Source of the DNA: Oceanitalea sp047302425
GTDB taxonomy: Bacteria > Actinomycetota > Actinomycetes > Actinomycetales > Actinomycetaceae
Length of the DNA: 64,000 bases
NCBI RefSeq assembly: GCF_047302425.1
Contig: NZ_CP154855.1
Location: forward strand, 3,162,001 to 3,226,000
Direction: 5' to 3'
Below the pieces are notes generated by a model that ran no database searches, was not told the DNA's origin, and saw only the letters and a program-made list of their open reading frames with translations. The position numbers and the translations under genes are program-made. Below, piece by piece: positions 46,157 through 57,308 of the stretch (its first letter is position 1; each line of letters starts with the position of its first letter).

Positions 46157-47796
46157 CGGCCCCCCTGGCTGAGGTCGGGGACGGAGGCGGGTCCGGTGTC
46201 GTCGGCGACGGGCTCCTCCGGTGCGGAGTGCAGCGGCAGCGGGGAGGAGGAGATGACGAGCCCGGCCCGGCGCGGGAGGGTGAGGCGGAAGGCGGCGCCC
46301 TCGTCGGGGCGGCCCCACGCCTCGAGGGTGCCGCCGTGCAGGCGCGCGTCCTCCAGGGAGATCGACAGGCCCAGGCCGGTGCCGCCCGTGGTCCGGGCGC
46401 GGGCGGGGTCGGCGCGCCAGAAGCGGTCGAAGACGTGGCTGGCGGCCTCGGGCGTCATGCCCGTGCCGTGGTCGCGGACGACGACGGCGACGGCGACGTC
46501 GTTGGCCCCCACCGTGATGTCGATCGGCCGTCCCTCCCCGTGCTCGATCGCGTTGACGAGGAGGTTGCGCACGATGCGGTCCACGCGCCGCGGGTCCATG
46601 TCGGCGGTGCAGGGCCGGCCGGGGCCGGTGACGGTGATCCGTGAGCCGGTGCGCTCGGCGAGCGGGGCGGCCAGCTCGACGGCGTGGGCGACGACGTCCT
46701 GCAGGTCGCGCTCCTCGACGTCGAGGAGCGCGGCGCCGGCGTCGAAGCGGCTGATCTCGAGGAGGTCGGCGAGCATCTGCTCGAAGCGGTCGAGCTGGGT
46801 CTGGAGCAGCTCGGCGGACCGGCGCACGGCCGGCTCGAACTCGTCGCGGCTGGCGTGGAGCACCTCGCTGGCCATCCGGATGGTCGTCAGCGGGGTGCGG
46901 AGCTCGTGCGAGACGTCGGAGACGAAGCGCTGCTGGAGGCGGGAGAGCTCGGCCATCCGCTCGATCTGGTCCTGCAGGCTCTCGGCCATCTCGTTGAAGG
47001 TGCGGCCGAGGGTGGCGAGCTCGTCGTGCCCCTGGACCTCGAGCCGCTCGTCGAGCAGCCCGTCGGCGAGGCGCTCGGCCGTCCGCGCTGCCTGCCGCAC
47101 CGGACCCAGGACCCGCTGGGCGATGAAGCCGGTCATCGCGGCGAGGAAGATGAGGAGCACGACGGCACCGGCGCTGAGCACCTGGATGACGAGCGTGAGG
47201 GTGTCCTCCTCCGGGGCGAGGGTGTAGACGGTGTAGAGCTCGTGGGTCCCGACGACCGGCAGGTTCACGTCCGAGCCGACGATGATCCCCGGGCCACCAC
47301 CCGCGCTCGACGGCAGCGAGATCGACTGCCAGTGCTGCCCGCCCTCCGCGACCGCGGCCCGCATCTCCTCGGTGAGGACGGCGCCGTCGAGGAGCCGCTC
47401 GGGCAGGACGACCTCGTTGATGAGGACCTGGGCGGACTCGTCCGGGCTGCGCAGCAGCATGCTGCCGACCACCCCGCTGCCCCCCGCCCGGCTGCCGGCC
47501 ACGATGTCGGCGGCGAGCTGCTGCACCTGCGGGCCGGTGTTGGCGATCGCGGCGTCGGAGGACTGCTGCGCCGAACGGGTGCGGGCCGCCGCGTCGGCGA
47601 GGATCTCGTCGCGGCGGGTCTCGAAGAGCCCGTCGCGGATCGTCACGCTGACGACCGCCCCGAGGAGGATGAGCGCGGCGACCCCGACGAGCACCGTCGT
47701 CGTCGAGACGCGCAGCCGCAGGGAGGAGCGCCAGCGGTCGACGGCGCGACCGGCCCACCCGCGCGGGCCGGTCTCCTCCTGCGGCTCCTGGCTCAC
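46153..47796 (-). CDS. mtrB: Sensor histidine kinase MtrB
   Basis: The 547-residue kinase has two membrane helices (about 35-55 and 205-230) around an extracellular domain, a HAMP domain (GPVRQAARTAERLADG), the HisKA phospho-acceptor SHELRTPLTTIRMA and HATPase motifs (NLLVNAIEHGEG, DHGTGM, GGTGLGLSI). Start GTG 47796 overlaps the mtrA stop (GTGA). MtrB phosphorylates MtrA to control cell-wall and division genes. Confidence 0.94.
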   Translation of the reverse strand: MSQEPQEETGPRGWAGRAVDRWRSSLRLRVSTTTVLVGVAALILLGAVVSVTIRDGLFETRRDEILADAAARTRSAQQSSDAAIANTGPQVQQLAADIVAGSRAGGSGVVGSMLLRSPDESAQVLINEVVLPERLLDGAVLTEEMRAAVAEGGQHWQSISLPSSAGGGPGIIVGSDVNLPVVGTHELYTVYTLAPEEDTLTLVIQVLSAGAVVLLIFLAAMTGFIAQRVLGPVRQAARTAERLADGLLDERLEVQGHDELATLGRTFNEMAESLQDQIERMAELSRLQQRFVSDVSHELRTPLTTIRMASEVLHASRDEFEPAVRRSAELLQTQLDRFEQMLADLLEISRFDAGAALLDVEERDLQDVVAHAVELAAPLAERTGSRITVTGPGRPCTADMDPRRVDRIVRNLLVNAIEHGEGRPIDITVGANDVAVAVVVRDHGTGMTPEAASHVFDRFWRADPARARTTGGTGLGLSISLEDARLHGGTLEAWGRPDEGAAFRLTLPRRAGLVISSSPLPLHSAPEEPVADDTGPASVPDLSQGGR

Positions 47797-48476
47797 CGCT
47801 GCGGGCTGCCTGCCCGGTACCCGACGCCGCGGACGGTGACGACGACCTCGGGGTTCTCCGGGTCCTTCTCGATCTTCGCGCGCAGCCGCTGCACGTGGAC
47901 GTTGACGAGGCGGGTGTCCGCGGCGTGCCGGTAGCCCCAGACCTGCTCGAGCAGGACCTCGCGGCTGAAGACCTGCCAGGGCTTGCGGGCCAGGGCGAGC
48001 AGCAGGTCGAACTCCAGCGGCGTGAGCGCGATGGGCTCGCCGTTGCGGGTCACCTGGTGGCCGGCGACGTCGATGGACAGGTCCCCGATGGTCAGGCGCT
48101 CGGTCTGCGGGCCGGTCGTGCGGCGCAGGCGGGTCTTGACCCGGGCGACGAGCTCCTTGGGCTTGAAGGGCTTGGGGATGTAGTCGTCCGCGCCCGCCTC
48201 GAGCCCGGCGACGACGTCGATCGTGTCGGACTTCGCGGTGAGCATGACGACGGGGACGCCGGACTCGGCGCGGATGAGGCGGCACACCTCGATACCGTCG
48301 ATGCCCGGGAGCATGAGGTCGAGAAGCACGAGGTCGGGCTCCTCGGCACGGAACATCTCCAGCGCCTGGGACCCGTCCGCGCACATGACGGTGTCGAAGC
48401 CCTCGCCGTGGAGCACGATGCCGATCATCTCGGCGAGCGCGGTGTCGTCGTCGACCACGAGAATTCGAGCGTTCAT
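47793..48476 (-). CDS. mtrA: Response regulator MtrA
   Basis: The 227-residue OmpR-type regulator has receiver residues VVDDD, the phospho-site LLDLMLPG, K in PKPFKPKEL and a winged-helix output domain (LTPLEFDLLLALARKP, LVNVHVQRLRAKIE). The ATG at 48476 begins the receiver directly; 21 in-frame residues upstream are non-homologous. First gene of mtrA-mtrB-lpqB; divergent from the next locus. Confidence 0.95.
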   Translation of the reverse strand: MNARILVVDDDTALAEMIGIVLHGEGFDTVMCADGSQALEMFRAEEPDLVLLDLMLPGIDGIEVCRLIRAESGVPVVMLTAKSDTIDVVAGLEAGADDYIPKPFKPKELVARVKTRLRRTTGPQTERLTIGDLSIDVAGHQVTRNGEPIALTPLEFDLLLALARKPWQVFSREVLLEQVWGYRHAADTRLVNVHVQRLRAKIEKDPENPEVVVTVRGVGYRAGSPQR

Positions 48477-48597
48477 GCCCACTATCGTCGCACCCACCGC
48501 GGCGAATCCGGTGAGCCCCCCGGCCATGTCGTGCACCACCGCCCCGAGCCGGTCCCCGTCCGTGGCACGATGACCGCTGAGAACCGGGGAGGGACCG

Positions 48598-49719
48598 ATG
48601 AGCCAGCAACCAGGCCAGCAGGAGCCGGCGCCCCAGTACGGGCAGTATGGCCAGTACGGGCAGCAGGCGCCGCCGCCGGGTCCACCCGTCCCCCCGCCCG
48701 GGCAGTACGGCCCCCCGCCGGGGCAGTACGGGCAGTACGGGCAGGCACCCGGCGGCTACTACGGCCCCGGCTTCACCCCGGTCCCGACGGCGGTGCAGCC
48801 CGGGATCATCCCGCTGCGCCCGCTCACGCTCGGGGAGATCTACGACGGCGCCTTCCGCGCCATCCGCAGCAACCCCCTGGTGATGTTCGGGCTGGCGATC
48901 ATCGTCATCGGTGTCGGGTCGGTCGTCCAGATCGCCCTGACGGTGCCGCTCCTGGGCCGGGTCGAGCGTGCCGCGCAGTCCGGGGTCGCCGAGTTCGACG
49001 CCCTCTTCGGCGTCGGCAGCGTCGCGGGACTCCTCCTCAGCTCCGCCGCCGTCAGCCTCGCCACCCTCGTCCTCGAGGGCCTGGCGATCATCTCGGTCAG
49101 CGAGTCGGTCCTCGGCCGCAAGATCACCCTCGGCGAGGTGTGGCAGCGCGCCCGGGGGCGGCTGTGGCGCCTCGTCGTGCTGTCCCTCCTCCTCGGCGTG
49201 GCGGGGATCGTCGGCGCGGTCGGGGCGATCGCGCTCACGGTCGCCGTCGCCGTCGGTCTCGCGGAGGTGACGGGCGACGGCGTCCTCACCGCGCTCGTCG
49301 TCGTCCCGCTGATGTTCCTCCTCCTCGTCGGCATCATCGGCTTCTTCGGCGTACGCCTCATGCTGGCCACCTGCGCGATCATGCTCGAGGGCACCGGGGT
49401 CCTCGCCTCGATCGCACGCTCGTGGCGCCTCACCCGCGGGAACTTCTGGCGCCTGTTCGGGATCATGGCGCTCACCGTCGTCCTCGTGACGATCCTCATC
49501 AGCATCCTCTCGGTGCCCTTCACGATGGTCGGCAGCGTCTTCACGACGGTGCAGGGCGACGTCCTGCTCCCGCTCGTCATCTCCTCGATCGGTCAGCTCG
49601 TCGGCTCGGCCATCTCCATCCCCGTCATGGCCGCCGTCCTGGCGCTGCTCTACATCGACGTGCGGATGCGCAAGGAGGGCCTGGACGTCGAGCTCGCCCG
49701 CGCGGCACAGGGCGGGTGA
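48598..49719 (+). CDS. Membrane protein of the GDPD-membrane-domain type
   Basis: The 373-residue protein has a cytoplasmic Gln/Gly/Tyr/Pro-rich tail of QYGQYGQ repeats (to about 65) and six or so membrane helices. It resembles the membrane domain of glycerophosphodiesterases without the catalytic domain. It begins the DUF4129-DUF4350-MoxR-DUF58 locus with GTGA/ATGA overlaps, and lies 121 bp divergent from mtrA. Confidence 0.78.
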   Translation: MSQQPGQQEPAPQYGQYGQYGQQAPPPGPPVPPPGQYGPPPGQYGQYGQAPGGYYGPGFTPVPTAVQPGIIPLRPLTLGEIYDGAFRAIRSNPLVMFGLAIIVIGVGSVVQIALTVPLLGRVERAAQSGVAEFDALFGVGSVAGLLLSSAAVSLATLVLEGLAIISVSESVLGRKITLGEVWQRARGRLWRLVVLSLLLGVAGIVGAVGAIALTVAVAVGLAEVTGDGVLTALVVVPLMFLLLVGIIGFFGVRLMLATCAIMLEGTGVLASIARSWRLTRGNFWRLFGIMALTVVLVTILISILSVPFTMVGSVFTTVQGDVLLPLVISSIGQLVGSAISIPVMAAVLALLYIDVRMRKEGLDVELARAAQGG

Positions 49720-50378
49720 CCGTGAGGTTGGGCGTGCCGGTCGAGCCGGACGCGGAGGAGGCGCGCCGCTGGGCGGAGGAGGAGCTCTCCCGCAGCGCGT
49801 ACGACACCGAGCCGAACCTGCTCGAGCGCGCCTGGGCCTGGTTCGTCGAGCAGCTCCAGCGGCTCGTCGAGCTCGAGGTCTCCGCCCCGCCCAACGTCGT
49901 GCCCGTCATCGTCGTCGTCGGGGCGGTCGTGCTCCTCGCCGTCGCGCTCTACCTCGCCGGCCCCGTCCGCGCCCGCTGGCGTGGCGGGCCGAGCCGCTCG
50001 CACGCCGTCTTCGACGACGCGGACGCGACGAGCGCCGACCTCACGGCCTCCGCCGACGCCGCCGCCCGCCGTGGCGACTGGCCGACGGCGGTCCTCATGC
50101 GCTTCCGGGCCGTCATCCGGTCCCTCGACGAGCGCGCGGTCCTCGACGACCGCCCCGGCCTCACCGCCCACGAGGCGAGCACCGCCGCCGCCCGGCAGCT
50201 GCCCGACTGCGCGGCCGGCCTCACCTGGGCCGGGAACCTCTTCGACGACGTCTGCTACGGCTCGGCCACCCCCGGTGAGGCCGAGGACGCGCGGCTGCGC
50301 GAGCTCGCCACCGCCGTCGCCCGCAGCCGCCCGGTGAGCCCGGCGGCCGTGGGTGCGACGTGGGCGGCGGTGCGATGA
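49716..50378 (+). CDS. DUF4129 domain protein
   Basis: The 220-residue protein has an N-terminal Glu/Arg-rich segment, one membrane helix (about 65-85: VVPVIVVVGAVVLLAVALYLA) and a cytosolic DUF4129 domain (TAVLMRFRAVIRSLDERAVL). DUF4129 commonly accompanies MoxR and DUF58. The GTG at 49716 overlaps the previous stop; GTG 49722 is an alternative. Confidence 0.82.
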   Translation: MTVRLGVPVEPDAEEARRWAEEELSRSAYDTEPNLLERAWAWFVEQLQRLVELEVSAPPNVVPVIVVVGAVVLLAVALYLAGPVRARWRGGPSRSHAVFDDADATSADLTASADAAARRGDWPTAVLMRFRAVIRSLDERAVLDDRPGLTAHEASTAAARQLPDCAAGLTWAGNLFDDVCYGSATPGEAEDARLRELATAVARSRPVSPAAVGATWAAVR

Positions 50379-51534
50379 GCACCGAGCTCGCCACCGCGCC
50401 GCCGCGGCGCAGCCGCCGTCAGGTCCTCTTCCTCCTCGCCTGCGCACTCGTCGCGGTCGCCGCTGTCGTGGCGATCGTCGTCGGGCGGGAGTCGACGTCC
50501 GCGGTGCCGCTCGCCCCCGACAACCCGCAGCCCGGCGGTGCACAGGCCGCCGCGACGATCCTGCGCGAGCAGGGCGTGCAGATCAGCACCGTCTCGACGA
50601 CCGACGACGCCGTCCGCGTCGCCCGGCCCGGCACCACCCTGCTCGTCACGGCCACGGGCCGGCTCGACGACGACCAGCTCGCCGCCGTGCGCGACACCGG
50701 CGCCGACCTCGTCCTCGGCCAGCTCACCTTCCTGCCCGACCTCGAGCCGCTGAGCGACCAGGTCGAGCCCTCCCCCGTCGGCAGCGACGAGCCGCTCGCC
50801 GCGAGCTGCGCTGACCCGCACGCGCGGGCCGCCGGGGAGCTGTCCCGCAGCACCGGTGGCGTCGTGCCGCTGAGCGACGACGTCGAGCTGTGCTTCCCCA
50901 CCGCCGAGGGCGCCGGCGCGCTGGCCACCTGGGAGCAGGACGGCCGCCAGATCGCCGCCCTCGCCGACCCCACGCTCATGAGCAACGCGGACCTTGCCGA
51001 CGCCGGCAACGCCGCCCTCGTCCTGCGCCTGCTCGGTGCCAACGACGAGCTCGTCTGGTACCTGCCGACCATCGGCGACACCGTGGGCGCCGACGACGGC
51101 GGGCAGGGTTCCGGCTCGGCCGCGGACCTCGTCCCGCCCACCGCCCGGGCGCTGGGCCTGCAGCTGCTCGTCGTCGCCGTCGTCGTCGTCCTGTGGGGCG
51201 CGCGGCGGCTGGGGCGCGTGGTGACTGAGCCGATGCCCGTCGTCGTCCGCTCCGCGGAGACGACTCTGGGACGCGGGCGGCTGTACCGCCGCGCCCGCGA
51301 CCACGCCCACGCCGCCGCCGGCCTGCGCGCCGGCTGCGCCAGCAGGGTCGCCGCCCGCCTCGGCGTGCCGGCCTCCGCGCGTGCCGAGGTCCTCGTCGCC
51401 GCCGTCGCCCGCGCCACCGGGCGCGAGGAGGCCGCCGTCGGCGCACTCCTGTACGGCCCACCCCCGACGTCCGACGCCGGGCTCACCCGACTCACCCACG
51501 AGCTCGACACCCTGGAAAGCGAGGTCCACCCGTC

Positions 51535-51538
<4 letters not shown>
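50375..51538 (+). CDS. DUF4350 domain protein
   Basis: The 387-residue protein has an N-terminal helix (about 17-37), a DUF4350 ectodomain (PQPGGAQAAATILREQGV, GTTLLVTATGRLDDDQL), a second helix near 265-285 and a cytosolic tail. The ectodomain resembles the Rossmann-like extracellular part of these families. ATGA overlap with the DUF4129 gene; GTGA with moxR. Confidence 0.82.
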
Positions 51539-52560
<1,022 letters not shown>

Positions 52561-52600
52561 GCGCCGTGCGACCGTCCCGTCCCACGCCCGAGGAGGTGAC

Positions 52601-53893
52601 ATGGCGCTGACCCGGCGCGCCGTCCTCGTCGCCGTCGTCGGCGTGCTGCCGGTGCTCCTCGTGCCGCGCACGACGACGGTGCTCGCGTGGGTGCTCGTGC
52701 TCGTCCTCGGCGTGGTCGCCGACCTCGTCCTCGCCGCCTCACCGCGCGCGCTTCAGCCCGGGCGGCAGGTCCCGCACTCGGTGCGGCTGGGCGAGCCCAC
52801 GACGTCGACGCTCACCGTCGTCAACACCGGCACGCGGCGCGCGCGGCTGCTCGTGCGTGACGCCTGGGTGCCCTCGGCCGGCGCAGAGCGCAACCGCCAC
52901 CGGCTCACCGTGCCGGCCGGGGAGGCGCGGCGGGTGCGCACCACCCTGCGGCCCACCCGCCGCGGGGACCGGGAGGCCGACCTCGTCACGCTGCGCTGCC
53001 ACGGACCGCTCGGGCTGGCCGCCCGGCAGCGCTCGCTGCCCGCCCCGGCCCGGCTGCGGGTGCTGCCCGCCTTCACCTCCCGGCGCCACCTGCCCTCCCG
53101 GCTCGCGCGGCTGCGGGAGATGGACGGGCGCGCCGCCGTCCAGGTCCGCGGGGAGGGCACCGAGTTCGACTCGCTGCGTGAGTACGTCATCGGCGACGAC
53201 GTGCGCGCCATCGACTGGCGGGCCACCGCCCGCGGGGGCGACGTCGTCGTGCGCACGTGGCGTCCCGAGCGGGACCGGCGGGTGCTCGTCGTCGTCGACT
53301 CCTCGCGGCTGTCGGCGGCGCGGCTCGGTGAGGCGCCGCGGCTGGAGGCGCAGATCGAGGCGGCGCTCCTCCTCGCCGCCCTCGCCTCGCGGGCCGGGGA
53401 CCGGGTGGACGTCGTCGCCGTCGACTCCGCCGTCCGGGCCAGGGTCTCGGGCGTGCAGGGGCCGCGGCTCATGTCGGCGCTGGCCGAGGGGCTGGCTCCG
53501 GTCGAGGCGTCCCTCGTCCAGATGAGCTGGCCGACCGTCACCCAGGTCGTGCGGGACACGCTCTCCCAGCGCTCTCTCGTCGTGCTCCTCACCGCGCTCG
53601 ACACCGCCGCGGTGATGTCGGACCTGCTGCCCGTCGTCGGGGCGATGACGCGCGACCACCAGGTGGTCCTGGCCTCCGCCGCGGACCCGGAGGCGGAGGA
53701 GATCCGGCGCCGGCGCGGCAGCAGCGAGGAGGTCTTCGACGCGGCCGCGGCGGAGCGGGCCGCCCTTGAGCGGGCGGCCGCGGCGGCCCGGCTGCGCCGG
53801 CGGGGCGTCGAGGTCGTCGAGGCGACGCCGGACGAGCTGCCGCCCGCCCTGGCCGACACCTACCTCGCCCTCAAGGCCGCCGGCCGCCTGTAG
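52601..53893 (+). CDS. DUF58 domain protein (MoxR partner)
   Basis: The 430-residue protein has two membrane helices (about 5-20 and 24-42) and a DUF58 (VWA-like) region with the signature GEGTEFDSLREYVIGDDVRAIDWRATARGGDVVVRTW and a MIDAS-like VVVDSSR. DUF58 proteins are the usual clients of MoxR ATPases. GAGGTGA precedes the ATG at 52601. Confidence 0.9.
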   Translation: MALTRRAVLVAVVGVLPVLLVPRTTTVLAWVLVLVLGVVADLVLAASPRALQPGRQVPHSVRLGEPTTSTLTVVNTGTRRARLLVRDAWVPSAGAERNRHRLTVPAGEARRVRTTLRPTRRGDREADLVTLRCHGPLGLAARQRSLPAPARLRVLPAFTSRRHLPSRLARLREMDGRAAVQVRGEGTEFDSLREYVIGDDVRAIDWRATARGGDVVVRTWRPERDRRVLVVVDSSRLSAARLGEAPRLEAQIEAALLLAALASRAGDRVDVVAVDSAVRARVSGVQGPRLMSALAEGLAPVEASLVQMSWPTVTQVVRDTLSQRSLVVLLTALDTAAVMSDLLPVVGAMTRDHQVVLASAADPEAEEIRRRRGSSEEVFDAAAAERAALERAAAAARLRRRGVEVVEATPDELPPALADTYLALKAAGRL

Positions 53894-53952
53894 CGCCACC
53901 GGCGCCCGGCGACGGCGTGCGGGGGCGCGGGGGCCGTCCTAGCGTGGGCCTC

Positions 53953-54789
53953 GTGAAGCGCCAGCTCGTCATCACGGCCGACGACCTCGGCGTGGACCCC
54001 GACATCGACGAGGTCGTCGTCGAGCTCATCCGGGACGGGCTCGTCTCGGCGACGACCCTCATCCCTGTCGCGCCCGCCGCGCAGGACGCCGTCACCCGGC
54101 TACGCACCGCGGGGCTGGACGAGCCGCGCCTCCACGTCGCCCTGTCCACCGGGCACGAGTGGGCGGGCTGGCGCCCCCTCGCCGCCGGCGTCGACTCGCT
54201 CACCGGTCCCGACGGCGCCCTCCCGGTCGAGGGTGGCGTCGCCGAGCGCCGCGCCACCGCCGTGGACGTCACCCGGGAGATGAGCGCCCAGCTCGAGTGG
54301 ATGAGGGCCGCCGGCCTGCGCCCGCCCGCCCTCGACTCCCACTCCGGGACCCTCTACGGGCTGCACGGACGGTCGCTGGCGGACATCGCCGTCGACTTCT
54401 GTGCCGCCCACGGGCTGGCCTTCCGCCTGCCCCGGCGGCTCGGGCCGGTGCTCGGGCTGGCGGCGCGCGGGCTGCGTGCGGCCCACCGGGGCGCGGTGGC
54501 CCGCGCCGACGAGCTCGGGGTGCGCCTGCCGGAGGTGCTCGTCAGCGCGTGGCTGCCGGGCCGGCTGACTCTGAGCTACCCGCAGCTGCGGGCCGAGGTC
54601 CTCTCCCAGCTGCGCCGGCTGCCGCTCGGCACCTCCGAGCTCATGGTCCACCCGGCTCCGCGGGCGGCTGCGGCCCGGCTGCCGGCCGCGGACGGCCGCA
54701 AGCGGCTGTGGGAGCTGCGGCTGCTGCGCGACCCCGCCTTCCACCGGACGCTGCGGCGCGAGCGCATCGAGATCGTGCCCGCCTGGTGA
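53953..54789 (+). CDS. YdjC/ChbG-type carbohydrate deacetylase
   Basis: The 278-residue protein opens KRQLVITADDLGVDPDID with the metal-binding T-A-D-D-x-G motif and has the later DSHSGTLYGLHG (D-x-H) and HPAPR segments of the family, which removes N-acetyl groups from oligosaccharides. Start is GTG 53953; a 12-residue upstream extension is not used. It follows DUF58 by 59 bp and may belong to the same transcript. Confidence 0.82.
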   Translation: MKRQLVITADDLGVDPDIDEVVVELIRDGLVSATTLIPVAPAAQDAVTRLRTAGLDEPRLHVALSTGHEWAGWRPLAAGVDSLTGPDGALPVEGGVAERRATAVDVTREMSAQLEWMRAAGLRPPALDSHSGTLYGLHGRSLADIAVDFCAAHGLAFRLPRRLGPVLGLAARGLRAAHRGAVARADELGVRLPEVLVSAWLPGRLTLSYPQLRAEVLSQLRRLPLGTSELMVHPAPRAAAARLPAADGRKRLWELRLLRDPAFHRTLRRERIEIVPAW

Positions 54790-54790
54790 C

Positions 54791-55786
54791 TCAGCCCGCC
54801 TGGGCGAGGGTGTGGCCGGCGAGGTCCTCCTCGAGGTCCCCGGTCTCCCCCGCGCGCACGGCGCGGCGGCCGAGAACGAGGGTGTAGGCCCAGTAGCCGG
54901 CGAGGACGAGCGCACCGATGGTGATCTTGGCCCAGGTGGGCAGCGCGGACGGCGTGACGAAGCCCTCGACGACGCCGGAGACGGCGAGCACGAGCACGAG
55001 GCCCAGCGCGACGACGAACAGCGAGCGGCCCTCCTCCGCGAGCGCCCGCGAGCGGGTGCGCGGCCCCGGCGACACCCACGCCCAGAAGAGCTTGAGGCCG
55101 GCGCCGGCGGCGATGAAGATCGCGGTCAGCTCCATGAGCCCGTGGGGCAGGATGAGGCCGAAGAACACGTCGAGGTGCCCGTGGGCGGCCATGACGCCGC
55201 CCGAGGAGCCCACCCCGACCGCGTTGGCCACGAGCACGTACACCGGGAAGAACCCGGTGATACCGAGCGCGATGCACTGGGCGGCGATCCAGGCGTTGTT
55301 CGTCCACACCTGCCCGGCGAAGTCGCCGGCCGGGTAGTTGGAGTAGTAGGCCGCGAAGGCCTCCTCCGCGTACTGCTCGAGCTCGGCCGGCGAGCCCATG
55401 GCCGCGAGCGCCGCCGGGTTCGTCGCCACCCACCAGCCGCTCACCGCGCCGAGGGCGACGAAGGCGAGGCCGACCCACACCGTCCACCAGCGCACCCGGT
55501 AGAAGGCTGCGGGCAGCGAGAGGAGGAAGAAGCGGGAGACGTCCGAGAGGCGGGCCTCGTGGGCACCGGCGATCCGGCCGCGGGCCGTGGCGAGGAGGCC
55601 GGAGAGCTCGGAGACGAGCAGCGGGTCGGGCGCCGAGGTCCGCAGCGCGGACAGGTGCCCGGCCGTCGTCTGGTAGAGCGACACGAGCTCGTCGGCCTCG
55701 CCGCCCGCGAGGCGGCGCCGCGCGGACAGCGCCCGCAGGCGCTCCCACTCCGGGCGGTGCACGGCCGCGAAGGCGTCGATGTCCAC
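54791..55786 (-). CDS. Stage II sporulation protein M-like membrane protein
   Basis: The 331-residue protein has an N-terminal cytosolic helical domain (VDIDAFAAVHRPEWERLRALS) and five or six membrane helices typical of the SpoIIM family, with GSSGGVMAAHGHLDVFFGLILPHGLMEL in the centre. In spore formers SpoIIM helps septal peptidoglycan hydrolysis; here sporulation is not implied. GTG at 55786; divergent from the RDD gene with 18 bp between start codons. Confidence 0.85.
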   Translation of the reverse strand: MDIDAFAAVHRPEWERLRALSARRRLAGGEADELVSLYQTTAGHLSALRTSAPDPLLVSELSGLLATARGRIAGAHEARLSDVSRFFLLSLPAAFYRVRWWTVWVGLAFVALGAVSGWWVATNPAALAAMGSPAELEQYAEEAFAAYYSNYPAGDFAGQVWTNNAWIAAQCIALGITGFFPVYVLVANAVGVGSSGGVMAAHGHLDVFFGLILPHGLMELTAIFIAAGAGLKLFWAWVSPGPRTRSRALAEEGRSLFVVALGLVLVLAVSGVVEGFVTPSALPTWAKITIGALVLAGYWAYTLVLGRRAVRAGETGDLEEDLAGHTLAQAG

Positions 55787-55804
55787 GCGGGTACCCTGCC
55801 ACAC

Positions 55805-56665
55805 ATGACGACGCACGCGGCGCACTCCCCCGGCCGTGCGCTGCAGGCCGCCCACCTGACCGACGACCTCATCATCACCGGCGAGGCCGTGGCGCTGGAG
55901 GTCCGCCCCGCGGCCTTCCTCCTGCGGGTGGTCAGCGGGCTCATCGACGCCGCCGCCTACGCGGTCGTGCTCGTTGCCCTCTCCTTCGGTGTCCTCTCCG
56001 CCATGGGTGAGGTCAACGAGGCCCGGGCGACGGCCGTGTCGATCGCGACGCTCGCGGCGGTGGTCGTCGTGGCGCCCACCGTCGTCGAGACGCTCACGCG
56101 CGGCCGCTCCCTGGGCAAGCTCGCCACCGGCATCCGCATCGTCCGCGACGACGGCGGACCCGTCCGACTGCGGCACGCCTTCATCCGCTCGCTCACCGGC
56201 CTCGGGGAGCTGTGGCTGACGGCGGGCTCGATCGCCGTCATGACGGCGCTCCTCAACGGCCGCGGCAAGCGGCTGGGCGACCTGCTCGCGGGCACCTACG
56301 CCGTGCGCACCCGGGGCGCGGACCGCAAGGCGCCGCCGCTCCTCATGCCGCCCGAGCTCGAGTCCTGGGCCCGCACCGCCGACATCCGGGCGATGCCCGA
56401 CGGCCTGGCCCTCGCGGCGCGGCGCTTCCTCGACCGCACCGGCACCCTCGACCCGGCCTCGCGCGAACAGCTGGGGCGTCAGCTCGCCGCCCGGGTGGAG
56501 CCGCTCGTCGCCCCGCCCCCGCCGTGGGGCACCCACCCCGAGCGCTTCCTCGCGGCGGTGCTCGTGGCGCGCCGGGACCGGGAGTACGCCGTGGGCCTGC
56601 GTGCCCGGGAGACGCTCGCGAGGACCACCGCCGAGCTGCGCCGGCTGCCCTTCCAGATGCGCTGA
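55805..56665 (+). CDS. RDD family membrane protein
   Basis: The 286-residue protein has the RDD pattern: FLLRVVSGLIDAAAYAV, RGRSLGKLATGIRIVRDDGG, LTAGSIAVMTALLNGRGKRLGDLLAGTYAV, then a helical cytosolic C-terminal part rich in Arg and Pro. RDD proteins often accompany MoxR-DUF58-SpoIIM loci; function unknown. Confidence 0.85.
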   Translation: MTTHAAHSPGRALQAAHLTDDLIITGEAVALEVRPAAFLLRVVSGLIDAAAYAVVLVALSFGVLSAMGEVNEARATAVSIATLAAVVVVAPTVVETLTRGRSLGKLATGIRIVRDDGGPVRLRHAFIRSLTGLGELWLTAGSIAVMTALLNGRGKRLGDLLAGTYAVRTRGADRKAPPLLMPPELESWARTADIRAMPDGLALAARRFLDRTGTLDPASREQLGRQLAARVEPLVAPPPPWGTHPERFLAAVLVARRDREYAVGLRARETLARTTAELRRLPFQMR

Positions 56666-56695
56666 CCGGCGCCCGCCGCGCCAAGCGGTCCGCAC

Positions 56696-57175
56696 TCATC
56701 GGCCCGGCCACCGGGTGTGCCCGAAGAGCTTCTGCCTGCGGCGCCCGTCGGCCCACGCCGGGTCCCACGGCCACTGCCCCTCGTGGTTGGACCACACGAG
56801 CTGCAGGCCCGGCACCGTCCGCCCGCCCTGCCCGTAGATCTCCTGGGCCGTGGCGAGGTGCCGCGGGTCGTTGACCCGGATCAGCCGGTAGCGGTGCGGG
56901 GACATCGAGGCCACCACGTCGCCCGCGGCGAAGCGGTGCCCCTCGCGCACGTGCTGCGCCAGCCCGTTGAGCATCCGGCACGAGTCCTCCGCCGTGGCCC
57001 CGCTGATGAGCAGCTCGGGGTGGTCGTGGAAGCGGGTGAGCCCGACCGTGTAGGCGAAGGCCAGGCTGCTGCGGCTGGGCTCGACGAACTGGACCATCCA
57101 GCCGTGGCGCTCGATGAGCTCGAGGTTGCGCGCCAGCACCTCCTCCCACGTCCACCCGTCACAGATGAGACACAT
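56696..57175 (-). CDS. DUF4262 domain protein
   Basis: The 159-residue protein starts MCLICDGWTWEEVLARNLEL and contains WMVQFVEPSRSSLAFAYTVGLTRFHDHPELLISG, the DUF4262 signature. Function unknown. Convergent with the RDD gene, 30 bp between stops. Confidence 0.85.
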   Translation of the reverse strand: MCLICDGWTWEEVLARNLELIERHGWMVQFVEPSRSSLAFAYTVGLTRFHDHPELLISGATAEDSCRMLNGLAQHVREGHRFAAGDVVASMSPHRYRLIRVNDPRHLATAQEIYGQGGRTVPGLQLVWSNHEGQWPWDPAWADGRRRQKLFGHTRWPGR

Positions 57176-57269
57176 CGCGACCTCCCGTCGTCGTCGGTGC
57201 TGACGACGCTAGGAAGGGGCGGTGACGGACGGCCGGGTCAGGGACGCACCCTGGGGACGGACCGCACCC

Positions 57270-57301
57270 GGCGCGGCGGCGTGGAGCGACGCCGCCGCGC
57301 C
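57270..57301 (-). terminator. Terminator of the NirK-like operon
   Basis: GGCGCGGCGGCGT and its exact complement (13-bp stem) with a 6-nt loop, 8 bp after the operon's last stop codon. Confidence 0.75.
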
Positions 57302-57308
57302 GACCGCG